A DNA stretch of 64,000 nucleotides from a bacterium (GTDB taxonomy: Bacteria > Deinococcota > Deinococci > Deinococcales > Deinococcaceae). The notes below the pieces were generated by a model, which made no database searches, was not told the DNA's origin, and saw only the letters and a list, made by a program, of their open reading frames with translations. The stretch lies in the NCBI GenBank assembly GCA_021810505.1, contig JAJZIR010000001.1, forward strand, positions 310,001-374,000, written 5' to 3'. Below are positions 47,948 to 61,340 of the stretch, piece after piece (position 1 is the first letter of the stretch; every line of letters starts with the position of its first letter). The translations under genes and the position numbers were made by a program.

Positions 47948-50347
47948 TCAGCGCGAGAGGCGCAGGCTGTTCCCCACCACGAAGAGGCTGGAGAGGCCCA
48001 TGGCCGCGGCGGCCAGAGCCGGGTTCAAGGCGATCCCCAGCGGGCGGAGCAGCCCGGCGGCCAGCGGGATCATGAGCAGGTTGTAGCCGAAAGCCCAGAC
48101 GAAGTTCCAGCGGATGGTGCGCAGCGTCCGCCGCGCCAGCGCGATGGTGGCGGGCAGGGCCTTCAAGTTCCCGGCGACCAAGACGAGGTCGGCGGCGTCG
48201 GCAGCCAGGTCGGTCCCCCGGCCCATCGCGATCCCCACCTCGGCCTGCACCAAGGCCGGGGCGTCGTTGATCCCGTCCCCCACGAAGGCGACCGGCCCCA
48301 GCTCGCGCAGCTCGGCTAAGCGCTCGGCCTTCTGCTGGGGGAGCAGGCCCCCGTCCCAGCGGGCGACGCTGAGCTGCTCGGCCACCGCCGCCGCGGTAGC
48401 CGGGTGATCGCCGCTGATCAGGGCCAGCTCTAGGCCCAGCTGCCTGAGCTCGGCCAGGACCGCCGCGCTCTCCGGGCGGGGTAGGTCGGCCAGAAACAGC
48501 AGCCCGGCCAGGCTACCGGACCGCGCAACCCACCACACCGTCTGGCCTTGCAGGGCGGCCTGCTCCGCCATGGCCTCGCCCGCAGAGGTGTCCACGCCCC
48601 GCTCCCGCAGCAGGCTGCGGCTGCCCACCAGCACAGGGAGCTCCCCGACCTGCGCGGAGACGCCGCGGCCGGGGAGGGCGGTGAAGTCCGAGACCGGCTC
48701 CAGGGCGAGCCCCCGGGACTGCGCCTCGCCGACCACCGCCGCAGCCAAGGGGTGCTCGCTGCCGGCTTCCACCGAAGCCACCCAGCCGAGCAGGCCGGAG
48801 AGGTCCTCTTCCCCGGCGGGGGACCAGAGCCCGGCCAGGCTAGCCCGGCCGCTGGTCAGCGTACCGGTCTTGTCCAGGGCGACCAGCTTGACCCCGGCCA
48901 GGCGCTCCAGCGCGTCCCCCTGGCGGATCAGCACCCCGCCGCGGGCGGCGACGCCGCTGGCCACCATCACCGCCACCGGCGTCGCCAGACCCATAGCGCA
49001 GGGGCAAGCCACCACCAAGACGCTGACCGCAGCGGCTAAGGCGGTGGCCAAGGGCTGCGCGGGCAGCAGGCGCCAGTTCAGGAAGAAGGTGAGCGCGGCC
49101 AGGGCCAAGACAGCCGGCACGAAGACCGCGGCGATGCGGTCAGCCAGCTGCTGGATCGGAGCTTTGCTGGCCTGAGCCTCCGAGACGGTCCGCAGGATTT
49201 GGCCCAAGACGGTCCGCTCGCCGACCTCGGTCACCCGCACGGTCAGGCCTCCCGACCGGCACAGCACCCCGCCGATCACCGCGCTCCCCGGGCCCACCTC
49301 CAGCGGGAGAGACTCGCCGGTGATCGCCGAGGTGTCCAGGCTGCCGCTGCCCTCCACCACCTCGCCGTCCAAGGGGAGGCGCTCGCCGGGCCTGAGCCGG
49401 ATCAGGTCACCCACCTGCAAGCTGGAGACGTCCACCTGCACGGCCTGGCCCGCCTCCAGCTTGAGGGCGCTGCGGGGCTGCAGCGCCAGCAGACCCCGCA
49501 GCGCCCCGGCGGCCCGCTGCTTGGAGGAGCTCTCCAACCACTTGCCCAGCAGGATCAGGGCGACGATGGCCGAGGCCGCGTCGAAGGTGGGGTGGAGCTG
49601 GCCGCCCAGCAGGCCCGGAGCGGCGGCGGCGATCAGCGAGCTCGAGTAGGCCACTAGGCTCCCTAGAGCCACCAGGGTGTTCATCCCCGGGCTGAGGTGG
49701 CGCAGCTCGGCCCAGGCACCGCGGTAGAAGCGCTGCCCGGGCCAGACCAGGATGGCGCCGGCGAGCAGGGCTTCTACCGCCAGCACCCCTGGGCCGGTCC
49801 AGGGGGACAGCGAGAGGGCCAGCACCGCAGCGGCCAGGAGCAGGGAGAGGGCCACCTGGAAGAGGCCGGAGCGGGGGGAGCGGTCCGGGGCGGCGTCCCC
49901 GGTGACCAGCTTGGGGGAGTAGCCCAGGCGGCGCAGGGCGGCCTCCAGGCGCGCGGGGTCCAGCGAGCTCAGGCATTCCACCTCCAGGCGCTCGCTGGCC
50001 AGCTGCACCCGCGCGGCCAGGACGCCGGGGATCCGCAGCAGCGCCGCCTGGGCTAGGGCGGCGCTCCCAGCGTCCCCTAGGCCCGGGAGGATCAGCTCGA
50101 GCGCGGCGCGCCGGACCTGATAGCCGGAAGCCACCACCGAGGCGACCAGCGCCTGGGTACTCACCTGCCCGGGGTCGAAGCAGACGTGGGCCCGTTCGGT
50201 CGCCAGGTTCACGGTAGCCTCGGCCGAGGGCAGCTTGGAGAGGCTGCGCTCCACCCTGCGCACGCAGGAAGCGCAGGTCATCCCCAAAATCTCCAGATCC
50301 AGTTGCGCACCCGGCTCAGCCGCGCGCGCGCTCTCCACAGCGGTCAA
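47948..50347 (-). CDS. copA: Copper-exporting P1B-type ATPase
   Basis: A 799-residue P-type ATPase that pumps Cu(I) out of the cytoplasm. The N-terminal metal-binding domain has GMTCASC (cysteines near 25 and 28). A second N-terminal domain of the same fold (about 80-145) has lost its CxxC. Further motifs are TGES in the actuator, the transmembrane CPC (VVACPCAMGLATP), DKTGT (phosphorylation), SEHPLA, and GDGINDAPAL. The TTG at 50347 is preceded by AGGGAGGT. It lies 22 bases after csoR and is the last gene of a copper operon copZ-csoR-copA. Confidence 0.94.
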   Translation of the reverse strand: MTAVESARAAEPGAQLDLEILGMTCASCVRRVERSLSKLPSAEATVNLATERAHVCFDPGQVSTQALVASVVASGYQVRRAALELILPGLGDAGSAALAQAALLRIPGVLAARVQLASERLEVECLSSLDPARLEAALRRLGYSPKLVTGDAAPDRSPRSGLFQVALSLLLAAAVLALSLSPWTGPGVLAVEALLAGAILVWPGQRFYRGAWAELRHLSPGMNTLVALGSLVAYSSSLIAAAAPGLLGGQLHPTFDAASAIVALILLGKWLESSSKQRAAGALRGLLALQPRSALKLEAGQAVQVDVSSLQVGDLIRLRPGERLPLDGEVVEGSGSLDTSAITGESLPLEVGPGSAVIGGVLCRSGGLTVRVTEVGERTVLGQILRTVSEAQASKAPIQQLADRIAAVFVPAVLALAALTFFLNWRLLPAQPLATALAAAVSVLVVACPCAMGLATPVAVMVASGVAARGGVLIRQGDALERLAGVKLVALDKTGTLTSGRASLAGLWSPAGEEDLSGLLGWVASVEAGSEHPLAAAVVGEAQSRGLALEPVSDFTALPGRGVSAQVGELPVLVGSRSLLRERGVDTSAGEAMAEQAALQGQTVWWVARSGSLAGLLFLADLPRPESAAVLAELRQLGLELALISGDHPATAAAVAEQLSVARWDGGLLPQQKAERLAELRELGPVAFVGDGINDAPALVQAEVGIAMGRGTDLAADAADLVLVAGNLKALPATIALARRTLRTIRWNFVWAFGYNLLMIPLAAGLLRPLGIALNPALAAAAMGLSSLFVVGNSLRLSR

Positions 50348-50369
50348 AGCTGACCTCCCTGCGGCCCGC

Positions 50370-50672
50370 TCAGGGCCGGTGGTACTTGAGCAGCTCCATC
50401 AGCTCGTCGACCAAGCGCTGGCTGTCGCCCCGCTCCGAGGCGGTAACGACATGCTCTTGGAGGTGACCCCGGAGGATCACCTCCCCGACCTTGTCCACCG
50501 CGCTGCGCACCGCGTACAGCTGCTGCAGCACATCCACGCAGTAGATCTGCTCGTCGTCGAGCTGGCGGAGCACGCCTTCTAGGTGACCCCGGATGGTGGC
50601 CAGGCGCCTCCTGGCGTCCTCGCGGACGGCCCGGTCCATGTGCAGCCGCTGCCCGGAGGGGTGGGCGGTCAC
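50370..50672 (-). CDS. csoR: CsoR-family copper-sensing repressor (Cys-His-His type)
   Basis: A 100-residue all-helical repressor. The metal ligands at the conserved CsoR positions are Cys45 (YCVDVLQQL), His70 and His74 (RGHLQEHVV). Most CsoR proteins have Cys-His-Cys; the Cys-His-His set is known from Thermus CsoR and widens metal response. Copper is the likely inducer because copZ and copA flank it. The GTG start overlaps the copZ stop as GTGA. It probably binds the palindrome at 50885-50908 upstream of copZ. Confidence 0.92.
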   Translation of the reverse strand: MTAHPSGQRLHMDRAVREDARRRLATIRGHLEGVLRQLDDEQIYCVDVLQQLYAVRSAVDKVGEVILRGHLQEHVVTASERGDSQRLVDELMELLKYHRP

Positions 50673-50872
50673 GGCAGCTCGACCTGGTAGCCCTCCTCCT
50701 GGACGGCAGCGGCGATGGCGACCAGGTCCGGGGCTCCCTGCACCTTGGCCTCGCCCCGCTCTAGGCTCACCGCCACAGCCTCCACCCCCGGCACTCCGGC
50801 GATCGCCTGGGTGACCGCACGCACGCAGTGCGCGCAGCTCATCCCCTTGACTTGGATAGTGACTTCTGGCAT
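50669..50872 (-). CDS. copZ: Copper chaperone (HMA domain)
   Basis: A 67-residue single-domain metallochaperone with the Cu(I)-binding loop VKGMSCAHCVRAV (cysteines near 13 and 16) and a beta-alpha-beta pattern filling the chain. It would pass Cu(I) to CopA and perhaps to CsoR. It is the first gene of the operon. The ATG at 50872 is preceded by AAGGAG and, further up, by the candidate CsoR operator. Confidence 0.93.
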   Translation of the reverse strand: MPEVTIQVKGMSCAHCVRAVTQAIAGVPGVEAVAVSLERGEAKVQGAPDLVAIAAAVQEEGYQVELP

Positions 50873-50884
50873 AGCGCTCTCCTT

Positions 50885-50908
50885 ATCCCTCCCCCTATGG
50901 GGAGGGTA
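50885..50908. promoter_or_regulatory. Candidate CsoR operator
   Basis: CCCTCCCC (50887-50894), CTAT, GGGGAGGG (50899-50906) is a perfect 8-bp inverted repeat of the G/C-tract type bound by CsoR proteins, 13 bases upstream of the copZ start and just upstream of its ribosome site. Confidence 0.7.
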
Positions 50909-51108
50909 CGGCCAAGATACGCCGGATCGGCCGCTGCGAGTACTCCCGAGATCACGGTTGCGGGCAGCCTGCCGACCTGCCCGGCCCGCACCGGGCGTAT
51001 TCTCTGGCCAGGTGAGCCGGCGAAGGGGTTAAACTACGGCAGCTGCACGACCGACCACCGCAGGGGCCTCCGGCCCGGCAGCGAAGAGGTCGGCCGATGG
51101 GAGGTATC

Positions 51109-52881
51109 ATGACCGACTGGCCAACCTGGCGTCAGAGCCCGCTCTTCCCAGGAACCGAATCTCCGGAGTTCCAGGGCGCACTCACAACCCTGCGCGAGCT
51201 GATGGGTGACTTGGTCGCCTTCTTCGACGACAAGGGGATCGGCAGCAGCACCCCCCCGGAGCTGCTGCAGGAAGCGATGCAGCGCTACTGCCAGGTGAGC
51301 GACGCGCTGCTGCCGGTGCGCGGCGAGCTCCAGATGCGGGTCACCACCGACAGCAGGGACGAGGCGGCGCAGAGCAAGACCTCGGAACTCAACCGGACGG
51401 CGTCGACGATGGCGACGCTGATGACCCGGCTGCAGCGCAGCGTCGGCCTAGCAAGCCCGGAGGCGCTCAACGGAGCCTTCTTCGGGAGCCACGGCTTCTT
51501 TCTGGAGAAGAGCCGGGACGCCTCGGTGCACCAGCTCAGCCCCGGCGAGGAGGAGCTGGCCGCCGAGCTCGACCTCTCGGCGGGGACGGCCTGGTCGAGG
51601 CTGCACGGGGACGTCAGCAGCCAGCTGCTGGCCACCCTCACCGTGGGTGGCCAGAGCAAAACCCTGCCGATCGCCGAGGTCCGCAACCTGGCCAGGAGCG
51701 CGGACCGGCAGGTACGGATGGAGGCCCAGCGCGCTGAGGAGCAAGCCTGGTCCAGCGTGGAGGTGCCGCTGGCCGCGGCGATCAACAGCATCAAGGGGCA
51801 GGTGAACACCCTGTGCCGGCGCCGCAGCTGGCCGAACCCCCTGGCGCAGAGCCTGCACCAGAACAACATCGACCAGGCTACCCTGCAGGCCCTGCAGCAA
51901 GCCTGCCAGGAGGCGGCGCCGCGGTTCCGAGGCTACCTGGAGGCCAAAGCTGCGCTGCTCGGCCTACCCAAGCTGCGCTTCTGCGACCTGCTGGCTCCCC
52001 TGGGGGAAGACCAGCGGACCTGGGACTACCCGGAGGCCGAGGCCTTCATCGTCCGCAATTTTCGCAGCTTCTCCGAGCGGCTGGGCGCCTTCGCCGAGCA
52101 GGCCTTCGCCCAGAACTGGATCGATGTGCCGCCCCGGCCGGGCAAGCGCGGGGGGGCTTTCTGCATGGCGGTGCGCCCCGGCGAGAGCCGCATCCTGCTC
52201 AACTACTCCACCGACTTGGACAGCGTCGCCACCTTGGCGCACGAGTTGGGGCACGGCTACCACAACCTCCAGCTGAAAGCCAGGAGCGCCCTGCAGCGCC
52301 AGACGCCGATGACCCTGGCCGAGACCGCCAGCATCTTCTGCGAGACGCTGACCATGGACCAGGCGCTGCGCGAGGTCAGCGGGGCAGCCAAGCTGCACCT
52401 GCTGGACACTTGGCTGCAGGGCGAGACCCAGGTGGTGGTCGACATCCACAGCCGCTTCCTGTTCGAGCAGGAGCTGTTCTCCCGCCGCCAGGATCACGAG
52501 CTGTCAGCCAGGGAGCTCTGCGAGCTGATGGAGCAGTGCCAGCTGCAGAGCTACGGGCCAGTCCTGGAGCGGGGGAACAGCTACGCCTGGGCCGCCAAGG
52601 TGCACTACTACAGCAGCGGCCGGAGCTTCTACAACTACCCCTACACCTTCGGCCTGCTGTTCGGTCTGGGCCTGTACGCCGAGTACCAGAACCACCCCGG
52701 GGGCTTCCCCGAGCGCTACGACCGGCTGCTCAGCGAGACCGGGATGTACTCGGCTGCCGACCTGGCCAAGCGCAGCTTCGGGCTGGACATCCGGGACAGC
52801 GCTTTCTGGGGGCGCTCGCTGGAGATCATCGGGCAGCAGATCGACGCCCTGCTCGAGTTGGCTTCCCAAGCCCGGGCCTGA
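51109..52881 (+). CDS. M3-family oligoendopeptidase (PepF-like)
   Basis: A 590-residue cytoplasmic zinc metallopeptidase. The active site is [12 protein letters not shown] near residue 380, followed by the third-ligand glutamate region ([13 protein letters not shown]). No signal peptide is present, and length and pattern fit the PepF group that degrades short peptides. The ATG at 51109 has GGGAGGT four bases upstream. TAAACT at 51030-51035 may be its -10. It is followed after 35 bases by icd, possibly in one transcript. Confidence 0.9.
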   Translation: MTDWPTWRQSPLFPGTESPEFQGALTTLRELMGDLVAFFDDKGIGSSTPPELLQEAMQRYCQVSDALLPVRGELQMRVTTDSRDEAAQSKTSELNRTASTMATLMTRLQRSVGLASPEALNGAFFGSHGFFLEKSRDASVHQLSPGEEELAAELDLSAGTAWSRLHGDVSSQLLATLTVGGQSKTLPIAEVRNLARSADRQVRMEAQRAEEQAWSSVEVPLAAAINSIKGQVNTLCRRRSWPNPLAQSLHQNNIDQATLQALQQACQEAAPRFRGYLEAKAALLGLPKLRFCDLLAPLGEDQRTWDYPEAEAFIVRNFRSFSERLGAFAEQAFAQNWIDVPPRPGKRGGAFCMAVRPGESRILLNYSTDLDSVATLAHELGHGYHNLQLKARSALQRQTPMTLAETASIFCETLTMDQALREVSGAAKLHLLDTWLQGETQVVVDIHSRFLFEQELFSRRQDHELSARELCELMEQCQLQSYGPVLERGNSYAWAAKVHYYSSGRSFYNYPYTFGLLFGLGLYAEYQNHPGGFPERYDRLLSETGMYSAADLAKRSFGLDIRDSAFWGRSLEIIGQQIDALLELASQARA

Positions 52882-52916
52882 GGCCCAGACGCCCTCACCC
52901 ACCAAGGAGGAGTGCC

Positions 52917-54151
<1,235 letters not shown>

Positions 54152-54155
<4 letters not shown>

Positions 54156-55261
54156 CCCTGCGCCAGGGCGGCCAGCAGCTCGAGCAGCAGGGCGGAGCGG
54201 ACCGGGACCTGGTCTAGGAAGATCGACTCGCCGGGCTGGTGGGCGGCCTCCCCGACCAGACCCAGACCGTCGAGGGTGGGCCGGCCCAGCGCGGCGGTGA
54301 AGTTGCCGTCCGAGCCGCCTCCGACCCGGCCGGGATGAAGCTCCAGCCCGAGCCGCGCACCCACCTCCTGGAGCAGCCGAAACAGCCCCAGCGACGCCTC
54401 CGAGGGCTCCATCGGGGGGCGGTTGAGCCCTCCAGACCACTGCAGGCGGATGCGCGCGTCCTGCGGCCGCAGGACGCGCAGCGCTGCGTCCACTCGGTCG
54501 GCCTCAGCGGCGCTCCAGACCCGCAGGTCGACTTCCAGCCAGGCGCGGGCGGCCACCACGTTGGTCGCCGTGCCTCCGGCTGCCAGGTTGGGGCCCAGCG
54601 TCGTACCCAGCTCGCGGTCTTCCATGGCTTGGACAGCGAGGATCTGTCTAGCCAGCTCCACGATGGCATTGGCGCCGAGCTCCGGTTCAACACCCTGGTG
54701 GGCGGCTAGACCCTGCACCTCCAAGCGGTAGAGTCCCACCCCTTTGCGGGCCACTTTAGGGTCGCCGTTGGACATGGGCCCTTCCAGGACCAGCACCGCG
54801 TCGTGCCGCTCGGCCTCGGCCTCGATCGCGGCCCGCGAAGCGCGCGACCCGACCTCCTCGTCGGGGGTGAACAGCGCGGTCAGGGGCGGCAGAGGGCGTC
54901 CCAGCGCGGAGGCAGCCCGCAGCACCGAGCGCAACATCACGATGTTGCCCTTCATGTCGTAGACCCCTGGTCCCGAAGCTCGTTGCCCCTGGACCTGGAA
55001 AGACAGGGCGCCCGCGGGGTGCACGGTGTCGTAGTGGCAGAGCAGCAGGGTGCGCCGGCCCCTCTGGGAACCCCCGCGCCAGGTCAGGAGCGGGCCGGCA
55101 GGGGTGTCCTGCCGCTCCAAACCCGGTCCGAAAGCCTGATCGATCCAGAGCGCGGCCTTTTCCAGGGCCGCTCGGTCGCGCGACGGCGACTCCAGCCGGA
55201 TAAAGGCTTCTAGATCCGAGAGAAACGGAGGTAGGTCGGAAAAGTATTCTATCGCGTCCAC
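54152..55261 (-). CDS. M20-family metallopeptidase (carboxypeptidase G2-like)
   Basis: A 369-residue zinc peptidase. The metal and catalytic residues appear as [40 protein letters not shown] and a C-terminal [10 protein letters not shown] histidine. The inserted dimerisation domain lies in the middle ([19 protein letters not shown]). The closest known group is glutamate carboxypeptidase/CPG2, which removes C-terminal glutamate from folates or peptides, though M20 specificity is hard to predict. No signal peptide is evident. The GTG start at 55261 is the first with family sequence; no clear promoter is seen. Confidence 0.87.
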
Positions 55262-55409
55262 AGTTCGGGCGCCTCAGCCCTCAGGGCGCCCCTCCTCTCC
55301 CGAAGTCCCGCTCCCGCCCAACTAGCCGGCGGCTGGGCCGGGCGGAACGGTACTGCCCAGTCTAAGCCAGCCCCGCTGCCGCGGGCCAGCTCAGGGGAGG
55401 CAGCTGGGC

Positions 55410-55438
55410 TTGCCGGAACTGGGAAAGTGCAGTAGAAT
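55410..55438 (+). promoter_or_regulatory. Sigma-70-type promoter of the purH operon
   Basis: TTGCCG at 55410-55415, a 17-base spacer and TAGAAT at 55433-55438, placed so that transcription would start at the 5' edge of the ZTP riboswitch. Confidence 0.75.
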
Positions 55439-55444
55439 TCCCCT

Positions 55445-55514
55445 ACTGCGGTGACTGGCGAATGACGTGGCCACCACGGGGGAGCCGCAGCGCAACCGCC
55501 GCTCGCCTGGGCAC
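55445..55514 (+). promoter_or_regulatory. ZTP (pfl) riboswitch upstream of purH
   Basis: Both conserved blocks of the pfl/ZTP aptamer are present: GTGACTGGCGAA starting at 55451, with a TGG/CCACCACGGGGGAGC segment after it, and CCGCTCGCCTGGGCA ending at 55513. This RNA senses the purine intermediate ZMP/ZTP and turns on one-carbon and purine genes; purH, folD and fchA follow directly. The purH ribosome site (AGGGGG) lies about 15 bases beyond the aptamer and no terminator is evident, so control of translation is likelier. An ATG at 55462 is inside the aptamer and is not the purH start. Confidence 0.9.
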
Positions 55515-55539
55515 GGACTTCTCTGCTCAGGGGGTATAT

Positions 55540-57054
55540 ATGCGGGCGCTTTTGTCAGTTTACCGAAAAGACGGGCTCATCGATTTCGCCAGGGGGCTCT
55601 CCGCCCTGGGTTTCGAGTTGATCGCGACCGGCTCGACCCAGCGGGCTTTGGAGGCGGCCGGCCTGCAGGCCTGCCCGGTCAGCGCGCTGACCGGGCAGGC
55701 CGAGATCCTGGACGGCCGGGTCAAGACCCTGCACCCAGCGGTCCACGCGGCGATCTTGGCCCGCCGCGAGCCGGACCACCTGGCCCAGCTGCAGGGAGCG
55801 GGCTGGGAGCCCATCGACCTGGTCTGCGGCAACCTCTACCCCTTTACGGAGACCGTCCGCGCAGGCGCCGGCCTGGAGGAGGCCACCGAGCAGATCGATG
55901 TGGGCGGACCGAGCATGCTCAGGGGGGCGGCCAAGAACTTCCGCTGGGTCTGGGCGGTCAGCGATCCCGCCGACTACGCAGCGGTTCTGGTGTCGCTGCG
56001 GGAAGGAGACTTAGCGGCCCAGCGCGAGCTGCGCCGGAAGCTGGCTGCCAAGACCTTCGGGCTGCTGGCGTCCTATGACGGCGCGATCGCCGGCTTTCTG
56101 GGCGGGGAGGGTGAGCTGCTTCCCAGCCGACTGCAGCTGAGCCTGGAGCGGGTGCAGGCGCTGCGCTACGGCGAGAACCCCCACCAGGCCGCCGCGCTCT
56201 ATCGCCGCAGCGGAGCTGGAGGTGCGGTCCTAGACGCCGAGCTGTTGGCGGGCAAGGCCCTCAGCTTCAACAACCTCTCGGACGCCGAGGCAGCCTGGCA
56301 GCTGGCTGCCGAGCTCCCGGAGGCCGCCTCGGCGGCGGTGAAGCACGGTATTCCCTGCGGCGTCGCCTGCGCGGAGACGGCGCGGGCGGCCTGGGAGCGA
56401 GCGCGCGACGCCGATCCGGTCAGCGTCTTTGGGGGAGTCGTGGCCTTCAACCGGGCCGTCGACGCCGAGGCGGCCGCCTCCTTGGTCCAGACCTTCTTGG
56501 AGGTGATCATCGCACCGGATTTCAGCGCGGAGGCGCTGGCCACCCTGGCTTCCAAGCCGAACCTGCGCCTGCTGCGGGCCGCCGCCGCCGAAGCCGAGAC
56601 GCGGTCCTACCGGCAACTGGAGGGGGGATTCCTGGTCCAAGCCGCTGGTCCGCCCGACCCCCCAGCGCAGCTGAGGGTGGTGACCCAGCGGCAACCGGAT
56701 CCAGACAGCTGGGCCGACCTGCGCTTCGCCTGGATCGCGGTCAAGCACGCCCGGAGCAACGCCATCGTCCTGGCGCGCCGGGGGGCGACGGTGGGGATCG
56801 GAGCCGGGCAGGTGAGCCGGATCGGTGCCGCCCAGCAGGCCATCTCCCAGGCGGGAGGGCGCGCGGCCGGAGCCGTGCTGGCCTCGGACGGCTACTTCCC
56901 TTTCGACGATGTGGTCAAGGCCGCCGCTCAGGCGGGAGTCCGCGCGCTGATCCAGCCAGGGGGCAGCATCCGCGACCGCGACAGCATCGCCGCTGCCGAC
57001 CAGCTCGGCCTGTCCATGGTCTTCACCGGGATCCGCCACTTCCGGCACGGATGA
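55540..57054 (+). CDS. purH: Bifunctional AICAR formyltransferase/IMP cyclohydrolase
   Basis: A 504-residue enzyme for the last two steps of purine synthesis. The N-terminal IMP cyclohydrolase domain starts [20 protein letters not shown]; the transformylase domain carries [14 protein letters not shown] and the active-site region [10 protein letters not shown]. The middle and end ([40 protein letters not shown]) are canonical. The ATG at 55540 has AGGGGG six bases upstream. The gene is governed by the ZTP riboswitch and coupled to folD, which helps make its formyl donor. Confidence 0.96.
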   Translation: MRALLSVYRKDGLIDFARGLSALGFELIATGSTQRALEAAGLQACPVSALTGQAEILDGRVKTLHPAVHAAILARREPDHLAQLQGAGWEPIDLVCGNLYPFTETVRAGAGLEEATEQIDVGGPSMLRGAAKNFRWVWAVSDPADYAAVLVSLREGDLAAQRELRRKLAAKTFGLLASYDGAIAGFLGGEGELLPSRLQLSLERVQALRYGENPHQAAALYRRSGAGGAVLDAELLAGKALSFNNLSDAEAAWQLAAELPEAASAAVKHGIPCGVACAETARAAWERARDADPVSVFGGVVAFNRAVDAEAAASLVQTFLEVIIAPDFSAEALATLASKPNLRLLRAAAAEAETRSYRQLEGGFLVQAAGPPDPPAQLRVVTQRQPDPDSWADLRFAWIAVKHARSNAIVLARRGATVGIGAGQVSRIGAAQQAISQAGGRAAGAVLASDGYFPFDDVVKAAAQAGVRALIQPGGSIRDRDSIAAADQLGLSMVFTGIRHFRHG

Positions 57055-57903
57055 TGGAAGGGAACCCCATCCTGACCAAGCCGCTGGTCCAGGCGCTCAG
57101 GAGCGAGATCCGCAGCGCGCTGGCCGAGTTGCGGCAGCGCCAGCAAGCCATCGGCCTGCTGGCGCTGGTGATCGCCTCCGAGGATCCAGCCATCCAGGTC
57201 TATCTGGCCAGCCAGCGCCGGATCGCCGAAAACCTGGGCTTGCCGGTCCAGGTGGTCGACGTGGGGCCGGAAGTCACCCAGGCAGCCCTGACCAGCACGC
57301 TGACCGAGCTCTCGGCCTCCCACCAGGTCGCCGGCATCGTCTTGGAGCTGCCGCTCGCCGGGCACTTAGACAGCGAGGCGGCGCTCAGCGCCATCTCCGG
57401 GCACAAGGACGTGGAGGGCTTAGGGCCCTACAACCTCAGCCTGCTGGCGGCTGGCCGGGAGGGAGAAGCCCTGCTGGCCCCCACCCCGCTGGCCTGCCTG
57501 ACCCTGGCCGAGACCCAGGTCGCCCTGCAGGGAACCCGAGTGGCCGTGATCGGCAGCGGCAGGACGGTGGGCAAGCCGCTGATCTGGATGCTGCTCAACC
57601 GCGGCGCCACCGTCACCGTCTGCACGCCGCACACCCGCGACTTGGCCGAGCTGCTCTCGGAGGTGGAGGTGATCTTCTTGGCGGCCGGCAAACCCAAGCT
57701 GATCGGGCCGGAACTGGTACGCCCCCACCACGTGATCATCGACGCTGGGATCAACTTCGTGGAGGACCGGCTGGTCGGCGACGCCGACGCGGCGCTCTAC
57801 CCGCTGGTGCGCTCCTACAGCCCCGTCCCGGGCGGGGTGGGCACCCTCACCGGGCTGCTGCTGTTCCGCAACTACATCCAGGCTCTGCGCTGGGGGATGG
57901 CCC

Positions 57904-57914
<11 letters not shown>
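57051..57914 (+). CDS. folD: FolD-type methylenetetrahydrofolate dehydrogenase, cyclohydrolase site altered
   Basis: A 287-residue FolD homologue. The folate-side tyrosine is kept (Tyr51 in [10 protein letters not shown]), but the catalytic lysine four residues on is Gln55. The positions of human Gln100 and Asp125 are Glu99 (LELPLAG) and Glu122 (KDVEG). The NADP domain ([12 protein letters not shown]) and the [14 protein letters not shown] block are intact. In human MTHFD1 the equivalent Lys56 is needed for cyclohydrolase but not dehydrogenase activity, so this protein is predicted to be mainly a dehydrogenase. It overlaps purH at the start and fchA by 11 bases at the end; FchA could supply the missing step. 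Confidence 0.92.
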
Positions 57915-59956
<2,042 letters not shown>

Positions 59957-59970
<14 letters not shown>

Positions 59971-61261
59971 CGGTCTCTCCTGGAGTTTGGCCTGGGGTCT
60001 GGAAGCGGCGGGGATCGGTGATGTAGCCGGCGACGGCACTGGCCGCCACGGTGGCCGGGCTGGCCAGGTAGATCTGGGCGCTGGGGTCGCCCATGCGCCC
60101 CACGAAGTTGCGGTTGGTGCTGGAGATGCAGACGTCCCCGGGACCCAGGACGCCGGAGTGCATGCCCAGGCAGGCGCCGCACGAGGGATAGCTCACCGTG
60201 GCGCCCGCGTCGACGAACAGCTCCAGCAAGCCCTCGGAAGCGGCCTGGCGGTACACCGCCTGGGTAGCGGGGACGATCACCATGCGGACGTGCTCGGCCA
60301 CTTGGCGCCCCCGGAGAATCCTGGCCACCTCGCGCAGGTCCCCGATCCGCCCGTTGGTGCAGCTGCCCACGTAGGCCTGGTCCACCCGGATGGGGTCGCT
60401 GCCGGCCAGGTGGCCGTTGCTGGGGATGTGGGGGTAGGCGACGGTAGGCTCTACCCGATCGGCCTCGACCTCGACGACCCGCACGAAGCGGGCGTCCGGA
60501 TCAGAGCGGTACTCGGTGTACTGCTGCGGCGCCACCCCCCTAGCCTGCAGGAAGTCCCGGGTGGTCTGGTCGACTGCGATGATCCCGGTCTTGGCCCCGG
60601 CCTCGATGGCCATATTGGTAAGGGTGAAGCGCGCCTCCATGTCCATGGCGTCGATGGTCTCCCCCACCCACTCCATCACCTGGTAGTTGGCGCCGTCCGC
60701 ACCGATCCTGCGGATCACTTCGAGCACCAAGTCCTTGGCGCTGACGCCGGGACCCAAGCGACCGCGCACCCGGATCAGCATGGTCTCAGGAACCTTGAAC
60801 CAGACCTTGCCGAGATAGATCGCTCCGGCCAGGTCGGTAGAGCCGACCCCGGTGGCGAAGCAGCCCAACGCCCCGGCGTTGCAGGTGTGCGAGTCGCCTG
60901 AAACCAAAGTCTCTCCAGGCTTGACCAAGCCGCTGTTCTCCAGCACCACGTGGGCGATCCCAGCCCTCCCTACCTCATAGAAGTGGCGGATGCCCTTCTC
61001 TTTGGCCCAGGACTTCAGCTTCTGGTACAGCTTGGCCGCCTTGATGTCCATGGAGGGCACGGTGTGGTCGGGGATGGCCACGATCCGCTCCGGGTCGAAG
61101 ACCGAGTCCATCCCGCGCTCCTCCAGCATGCGCAAAGCAGCCGGGGTGGTCACCTCGTGGCAGAGCACCCAGTCGGTGGGGCACTCGATCAGCTGGCCCG
61201 GCGCCACCTGGGCCAACCCGGCGTGCGCGGCCAGGATCTTTTCCGACATCGTCATTCCCAT
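59957..61261 (-). CDS. leuC: 3-isopropylmalate dehydratase, large subunit
   Basis: A 434-residue aconitase-family protein carrying the 4Fe-4S cluster (cysteines in [13 protein letters not shown] and in [13 protein letters not shown]) and the substrate-site [13 protein letters not shown]. It is of the short (archaeal/Thermus-like) class shared with homoaconitase. The leucine leader peptide upstream and leuB downstream favour isopropylmalate. The ATG at 61261 has AGGAGG five bases upstream. It is the first structural gene after the attenuator-like hairpin. Confidence 0.94.
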
Positions 61262-61298
61262 GGAGCCTCCTGCGGGGCTACCGCTACACCTAGAAGAC

Positions 61299-61321
61299 GC
61301 CCCCCGGGGAATCCGGGGGGC
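61299..61321 (-). terminator. Attenuator-like hairpin in the leu leader
   Basis: A perfect 9-bp stem (GCCCCCCGG with CCGGGGGGC, 5-nt loop) lies between the leucine leader peptide and leuC, followed on the minus strand by GTCTTCT, a weak U-tract. The leader ORF's CCGGGGG can pair with the first arm, which offers a competing fold. The direction of control cannot be fixed by eye. Confidence 0.6.
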
Positions 61322-61340
61322 AGGCAGGCCAGCGCAGCGC

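Noticed and set aside
51813-52916. Upstream extension of the icd frame
   Set aside because: It is translated from the out-of-frame M3 peptidase gene; icd has a strong ribosome site directly before 52917.
55462-55539. Earlier purH start
   Set aside because: This ATG lies inside the conserved ZTP aptamer, and family homology and the ribosome site point to 55540.
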